Shown one piece after another: positions 58,513 through 64,000 of a stretch of DNA of 64,000 nt; positions within the stretch are counted from its first letter, which is position 1, and the number at the start of each line of letters is the position of its first letter. The notes under the pieces are model-generated. The model ran no database searches, was not told the origin of the DNA, and saw only the letters and a list, made by a program, of their open reading frames with translations. A program made the position numbers and the translations under genes. Source of the stretch: Hydractinia symbiolongicarpus (lineage: Eukaryota > Cnidaria > Hydrozoa > Anthoathecata > Hydractiniidae); NCBI RefSeq assembly GCF_029227915.1, contig NC_079889.1, positions 8,868,001 to 8,932,000 on the forward strand. Direction: 5' to 3'.

Positions 58513-61475
58513 AAAAAATTTCAGACATGGGTATACTATTTTACTTAATTTAATTTTTTCTCTGAAGTCGGAAACCAAGCTTTGGTACTGTATACCACAC
58601 AAGTACACTTTGATTGTAGAGTATTTAACACGAGCGGACATAAAGGTGACATACAATTGGAGTCTTAATTGAACTAGCGAGAACATCGGAAACCGAAATT
58701 GATTGCAAAACATTCTATAAGATTTTAGTCCAGCACGGTAAGTAAGTCTGGTAATTGGTGAAAGCGCAGCATCAAGAAAATTATTCATGGTTACTTTAAG
58801 AGGTCCAGGATCAACGGCGAAAGAGGGGTGGGGTGCGGCTCGGCGTATGTACACTGCTTCTTGAACTGGTTGACCTGTAAACGGGAGAGTAAATCAGCGT
58901 AAGTATTTGATTTCCCATAAATATGATGCATTAGAACATTTATGTTATGGTTAGCAATGAAGAAGAACAGCAACCACAAAAGCCTCATGATATCCTTACA
59001 CTTACAAGAGCCCGTTTTCCATATGTGCACAATGGCTTCATTGTCTGTGTAGATAGTAATTTTGGTATCAACCCATTGTGCACCCCAAGTAGTCACGGCA
59101 ATTACAACTGCAAGTAACTCAAGGAATGTAATACTGTAACTATTAGAGTTATCGAAAGGTATAGAAAAGCATTTCCCATTGTAGAAACCTCCCAGGCCAC
59201 GCTGTGAAGCATCAGTAAACATATTAAGGATTTTAGATGTGAAATGTTGATTTTGAATTATTGCCCTGCCATTCCAAGTGGGTAAAAATTCTAACCACCA
59301 CTGAATGTCTTTCTGAGATTCAGATGTCATTGAGATGTGATGGTGAAGACTACTGACAGTAATGGAGAGGTCGATCAACCGACGCAAGAAAATCCGACCA
59401 CATTTAACCACCTTACATGCAAATGATAACCCGCCAATAAGAGAAAGGAGTTCCTTTTTCGTACATTTTTTCTTGCCTTTCCACACTTCTAAAAGGGACA
59501 ACAGAGCTTGAAACTTATCCTGTGGTAACCGGGCCTCAAATTGGATGGTATCGATTTCTATGCCCAAATATGTAATCACCTGCGATGGTCCCACAATTTT
59601 GTCTGGGGCCAATGGCACCCCTAAGTCCTGAAAAACCTTTTTTATCAACTTAATAAGTTCTCTGCATTTTACATCAGACTGATTGCCTGTGATAAAGTCA
59701 TCAAGGTAGTGAAGGAGATGTTGAATAAATGCTATGTACTGGAGAATCCAGTGTAGCAAGTCCGCAAAATGATTGAAAGTAAATGGTGAGGACCTACCCC
59801 TAAAGGGAAGTACAACGTCGAAAAAATATCGTCCTTTCCATCTATATCCTAGTAGGTGCCAATCGTCCTGGTGGACTGGGCATAATCGAAATGCATGTTT
59901 AATATCCAGTTTGGGTAAAAAGCAATTTCGTCCAAGAAGACATACCATGTCAATAGCATCATCGAAGGAAGAGTAGGTAACTGAGTAGTCTTCCTTAGAA
60001 ATTCCATCATTAACAGAAAAACCACGTGGGGAGGAGAGATCTAAAACTACCCGAATAGTACCATCATTTTTAGGTGCTGCTCCCAACGGGGAGCAATGAA
60101 ACTTAGCAATGGGGGGGGGGGGTAATCAAAGGGCCCTACTGTATGACCACGATTCAATTCTTTTAAAATAGCCTCATCCACTTTATGTGAGTTCTCATAG
60201 GAGGATTTGTTATTAGTTGTTGCTGACACAAGCGTACCTTGGTGAAAACCTAATTTAAAACCATGAGTAAACCCGGAAAGAACAAAATTAACCAAAATCC
60301 GATTGGGGTGACAAACCAGCAATTTGCTTAATAACGTAACATTTACAGGAGTATGCACTGAAAACTTAACAGGGAAAAAATTACTTGGCACTTGGTTGAG
60401 AGGGCCGGAATGAACAGCGAGTTTCTGGGTGGCTTTTAAAACATGCTTTGCATTTGTGTGTGAAGGGGCAGTTGTTCCCGCAGAGTAAGCCTTCTGAGAC
60501 ATTCTGGTGGGAGGCATTCCGAAACGACTCAGATCCACCACTGCCTATACCATGGGAGACCTTCCTAGGGCAATCATAAGAAAAATGTCCCCTCTGACCA
60601 CAAGAAAAACAGGAATAAGTGGTGCGTGTGGAAGCGGAGTAAGAAGGCTGTTTAGGTAATGCAGGAGCCCCCCGCAAGTGCTGTGTAACAAGCAGGTCAT
60701 CTAGTTGGTCCCATCGACAAGAAGGATCGTTTGCCAGTTGCAACCGATGCAGTCGGTCAAAAGCACATACAGCTGGGAACATGTATTGGTTGGCGAATTG
60801 AGCAATGAGTGCCTGGTAGGTAACCAATTCAGAAGCAAGGTGTGGGAAAAAATAGAGAAGACAACGTAAGTAGTTACTCTCCTCAGCCAGCGCCGCCATA
60901 TCCATGTCAACATGGGTAGAAACAGGGTCCAATGAACCAGCGGGCCGAAGGCGAGAGCGAGAAGACAACAAAGATGGCGCGGGTTGGCGCTGCCCAGACG
61001 ACGTGCCCTGTTGAATAAAATTTACGTGGTTTGCCTCTACTTGGCTGTTAATTTCTATTCTCACAAAGTCGAATAAGTCCTTTTTTAAACTTTCAAAATT
61101 GTCCTTTTTGAACGATAGGCGCTTTTTGGATGCTTTGGTCACTCTACTTGCTACGTTTTTGTGTAACTGACGTACTTCATTGCCAGAGGCATTGCTGCTT
61201 ACGTCGGCGTCGTCGGATGACACGTGTGTTTCCCCATGACTTTCTGGGACACCACCGTCCTCAACTGGCGGGGTGGAGGACTCAAAATGGGCCATTAAAA
61301 GTTGTATAATTTCTGAGATGGCTTTCCCTTTGGTATGTATGTTAAGCGAGTTTGCTAGGAGAAGTAGTGCTTCCCTCCCCATGGATGCCCACTGGTCAAC
61401 TGTGCGCATGTGAGGCTCTATGTCAAATAACGGTACATCAACAAATTCCTTACCAGACGACTGCTGGGACATCAT
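58501..61475 (-). pseudogene. DIRS gag-RT-RNase H-recombinase genes, copy 2
   Basis: The gag frame 61475-60381 keeps TGG where copy 1 has TAG, and has a CCHC knuckle (CFSCGQRGHFSYDC). The upstream ATG used in copy 1 is ATC here. A deletion of about 65 bases after AATGTCTCAGAAGG, between short AAGG repeats, shifts frame near 60495. A homopolymer of 12 G (10 C in copy 1) near 60111-60122 shifts it again before RT. RT/RNase H then runs 60086-58791 with YLDD intact. The recombinase frame begins at 58854 and ends at the fold-back junction after about 100 codons. Confidence 0.8.
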
Positions 61476-61883
61476 GGATGAAGATCCCTGTGCACTAGGT
61501 CTGCTGCAGCTTGATAATTTTGAGCCTTTTCTGATGACTTGTTTATTTTTAGGTGCGATTATTTTTACAAAGCCAAACCCGAAATGGACAATGTACTCCT
61601 TAGCTCTGGTTAAATCTTTAGCTCTAAATCTTTAGCTCTAACTGGTTGTTTGGAGAGCCAAACTTGAAATGGGTAATATACAGGTATTTATAGGCCTGTC
61701 CTAATAAGCGAGGCATCTTAAAGCTGGTAGGCGAGGCAAGTCTCCCATCCTGTATTGACCAATATTGTTTCAAGTAAAGTTTCCTTATATGTGATCTTAA
61801 GAACATTAGTAAGTATAAGGCAACCGAGACATTACTGCAGTCACAACAATTAACATGAGCTAAATGTTCATTTAGCTCCATTT
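58513..61883 (-). mobile_element. DIRS-order retrotransposon, copy 2 (inverted, truncated)
   Basis: Nearly identical to copy 1 but on the minus strand. It runs from the leader (61883-61620) through gag and RT into the first part of the recombinase, where it stops at about 58550. The terminal arm and subrepeat blocks are missing. At the break a 32-base segment in sense orientation (58513-58544) folds back on the antisense copy, giving a short palindromic junction. Confidence 0.8.
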
Positions 61884-64000
61884 AACAGACAAACTAAATT
61901 CCAGGGCTTCCTAGCACTTATTTCCAGGATAAGTTTTTTATTAAAAGCTTTCAAGTTTTTATTTACAAAATTTTCCAACAAAAAAACAAATACGGCTTCA
62001 ATTCTAATGTTTACATTTTTATGAAATTTTATTGGCCGGTTTTGTTTTCTTAGTGATTTGATTGGGTCTGCGTGCGTAACATTTTCTTTATAAATAAGCG
62101 TCAGGATTACTCTGAATTTTGTGGGTTGTTTGTCGGGAGTGATTCTATTTATTTTCACCTTAATTTTTTTCATTTGCTGCCCGATTTAATTTGATAATGC
62201 ATAGGGTCAAAAAACGCAGATACAGAAACAAATGTGCAAAATAAGTTGTTTATTAGAAACATCATTTACAATATATTGACTTCAAGTAAAAATCATTATA
62301 ACAAGTAACAAATTTAGACTTCAAGTTGTTCCACAATGGTTCGTCATAAACTATAGTGTCAACTAATGTTCCATGAGGTGTCCAAACAACGAAATAACAA
62401 AGTTTGTTCCCAGTTACTGCCATTTGCACTTGGCACTGTGTGTGATATTTGTGATTTTTATTTAAAACCACCACGTCCTTATCAACCACTAAGTAGGGTA
62501 GCCTAACATTCGGATCGGTCGGTGACATATGGTTGACACTAAATGGGCACTTCACCTCCAAGCATGCTGGCAAACAACAATCACATGTCATTATTCGGTC
62601 AGGGCTTCCACCGATTACTAGTACCGATCTTTCTAAAAACACACCACACTCACTCAACTTTAAATTACGATGTTTCTTTTTTATTAGTTCATAAAATGAG
62701 TTTACAGCCTCAATCTCCATATCCCTACCATACTTTAAGGCTGGAATGTTTGGATTAGCAAAAGTTAAACCAGATACTCGTTGGTTCAATGCCCAAATAT
62801 TTACGCAGACACCACCACCTCTACTAATTTTGTCCATTTTTGTGGAAACTTCGTGGCACATTGAGGCAGTGATTACACCTTTTCCGTAGCTAAACCATAA
62901 TTCGTTAGTACTTTGGCCCTGTGTTAGTTCTTCAATTTTCCTAATATTTTCCTTTGTCAAGTTCAAATATAACTTTTCCTGGAATTTACTTGTGTTATTC
63001 GAAATGTCTAACACATCTTTTACACTAGGAATCAGCCTGAGTTCTTCAGCTGGCTTGCCTGAAGTTTCACAACAAAAGTCCACCCCTGGTTTTGGCACAG
63101 CCGTGAACAAAATACTCTCAGGGGCTATTTCTTGAACAGCATTGGCAATATCGGTCAACAAGTGGATCAAAAGTCTTTTTTGGTGTTGACACTAGAGCCC
63201 GCTTTTTTTTTCCTCGTTGACCAAAGTCGTCACGATTTAACTTCATGTCTTTCACTTTTATGGTAGCTACCCCAGCATGATTTGGCAGCAATTCATTAGC
63301 TTTGCTAGTACAGGCAGGGTTTGTAAGTCCCATTCTTACTGCTGCCTCAATTCGATACATTGCAGCGGCTACATGATTGCAAGTTTGGCTCATACCTGCC
63401 ATACACGTACAATAACAACTTCTTATTGTAACAGGTTTTTTTTCAATAATTAGCCACAATTTATGTGGTGGATCATTCAAGTTCTGTGACTTCTTGCATT
63501 GTCCTTTAAATATACAATATGGGCTTACAGTCAAATCATGGTATAAGAGTGGCTTTAAGCAACCAGATGTATAGTAACTATAAGCTTTGCAATTTTTTTA
63601 GTCACTCAAATCCTTGCTTCCCAGTTCTGCGGGATAAAACATTAAATAACTGAAAATGTCAGGGCACAATAATAAAGGCCAAAAGGCCATGCCCTCAGCT
63701 TCATCGCGCCATCCATGAGGTATCTTAAATGGATCTGGAATAGTTCTGCTGTCGAATTTTAATTTGCTTTCATAGTCATTTTTTAGTTCGAGCTCGATTT
63801 CAGCAGCTCCTTTCACAGGCTGAACTTTATTTTCTATAGCAGCAAACACTCTTGCAACTAACTCTTCCTTCTTTCCTGTAAGTTTTAAATTACGAAGTCT
63901 TAAAAAGACTTTCAATTCTTCAACTTTCATCTTTGCTACCATATCGAAATCCATTCTTAAATATAAATATTGCTGGTTTTTGTTAGTAAATGATGTTTAT
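61884..64000. mobile_element. Right part of the ISL2EU-like transposon
   Basis: Resumes directly after the DIRS leader end. Contains the minus-strand SAP-SWIM-YqaJ gene, convergent with the THAP-DDE gene at 50438-52027. The right terminal repeat is outside the window or not recognised. 61884-62261 is non-coding apart from an unassigned frame. Confidence 0.6.
62262..63954 (-). pseudogene. SAP-SWIM-YqaJ nuclease of the ISL2EU-like element
   Basis: Starts at ATG 63954 with a SAP domain (MKVEELKVFLRLRNLKLTGK). A TAA at 63598-63600 interrupts the same frame, which continues through NDPPHKLWLI to a SWIM zinc finger (CYCTCMAGMSQTCNHVA). A one-base shift near 63150 leads into the frame 63170-62262, a YqaJ-type nuclease. 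Its motifs are GVITASMCHEV, ALKYGRDMEIEAV, GGSPDRIMTC, LEVKCPF, and QCQVQMAVTG with CYFVVWTP. YqaJ nucleases are lambda-exonuclease relatives, and the usual PD-(D/E)XK residues (SPD, LEVK) are present. ISL2EU elements encode this second protein beside the transposase. An AATAAA lies at 62254-62249. Two lesions make this copy inactive. Confidence 0.8.

Overview
This is an AT-rich, gene-poor animal window crowded with transposable elements. The architecture is intron-containing genes with symmetrical phase-1 exons, a WFIKKN-type secreted inhibitor, and pogo, ISL2EU, DIRS, piggyBac, Penelope-like and Helentron-like elements. This points to a cnidarian, most likely a medusozoan/hydrozoan. That assignment is inference from style and element content, not from a diagnostic marker.

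Layout. Positions 1-6 kb hold a tRNA-derived SINE fragment, two piggyBac-type MITEs with TTAA ends, and the last two exons of a multi-pass membrane protein on the + strand (3442-5883). Positions 8.5-13.8 kb hold a reconstructed eight-exon minus-strand gene with the order WAP, WAP-like, follistatin/Kazal, Ig, Kunitz, Kazal, Kazal. This is a cnidarian relative of WFIKKN proteins with a different C-terminus. Positions 14-24.6 kb are intergenic, with minisatellites, SINE copies and hairpin MITEs. Positions 24.7-31.9 kb hold a second reconstructed minus-strand gene. Its ten exons join in frame to 602 codons with a signal peptide, tandem 61-residue two-helix modules, cysteines at fixed positions and several dibasic sites. 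I do not recognise this family. Its introns carry a 30-bp minisatellite, a Tigger-like MITE and a triple MITE array. Positions 32-39.8 kb are repeat-bearing intergenic DNA, including a second Helentron-like element.

From 39.8 kb to the right end almost everything is mobile DNA. There are inverted Penelope-type GIY-YIG fragments, then a dead non-LTR retrotransposon remnant with a restriction-like endonuclease followed by a USP-type deubiquitinase domain (42.0-44.6 kb). Next is an apparently complete pogo-group DNA transposon with matching TIRs (46930-50229), carrying a transposase and a divergent HIRAN-domain gene. The last is an ISL2EU-like transposon (THAP-DDE gene at left, SAP-SWIM-YqaJ gene at right), split by about 9.7 kb of DIRS-order tyrosine-recombinase retrotransposon present as two head-to-head copies.

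Most element genes are broken by one or a few nonsense codons or frameshifts, so the insertions look fairly young. The two reconstructed host genes keep open frames across every inferred splice junction. All exon boundaries come from GT/AG sites and phase agreement read by eye, with no transcript evidence.
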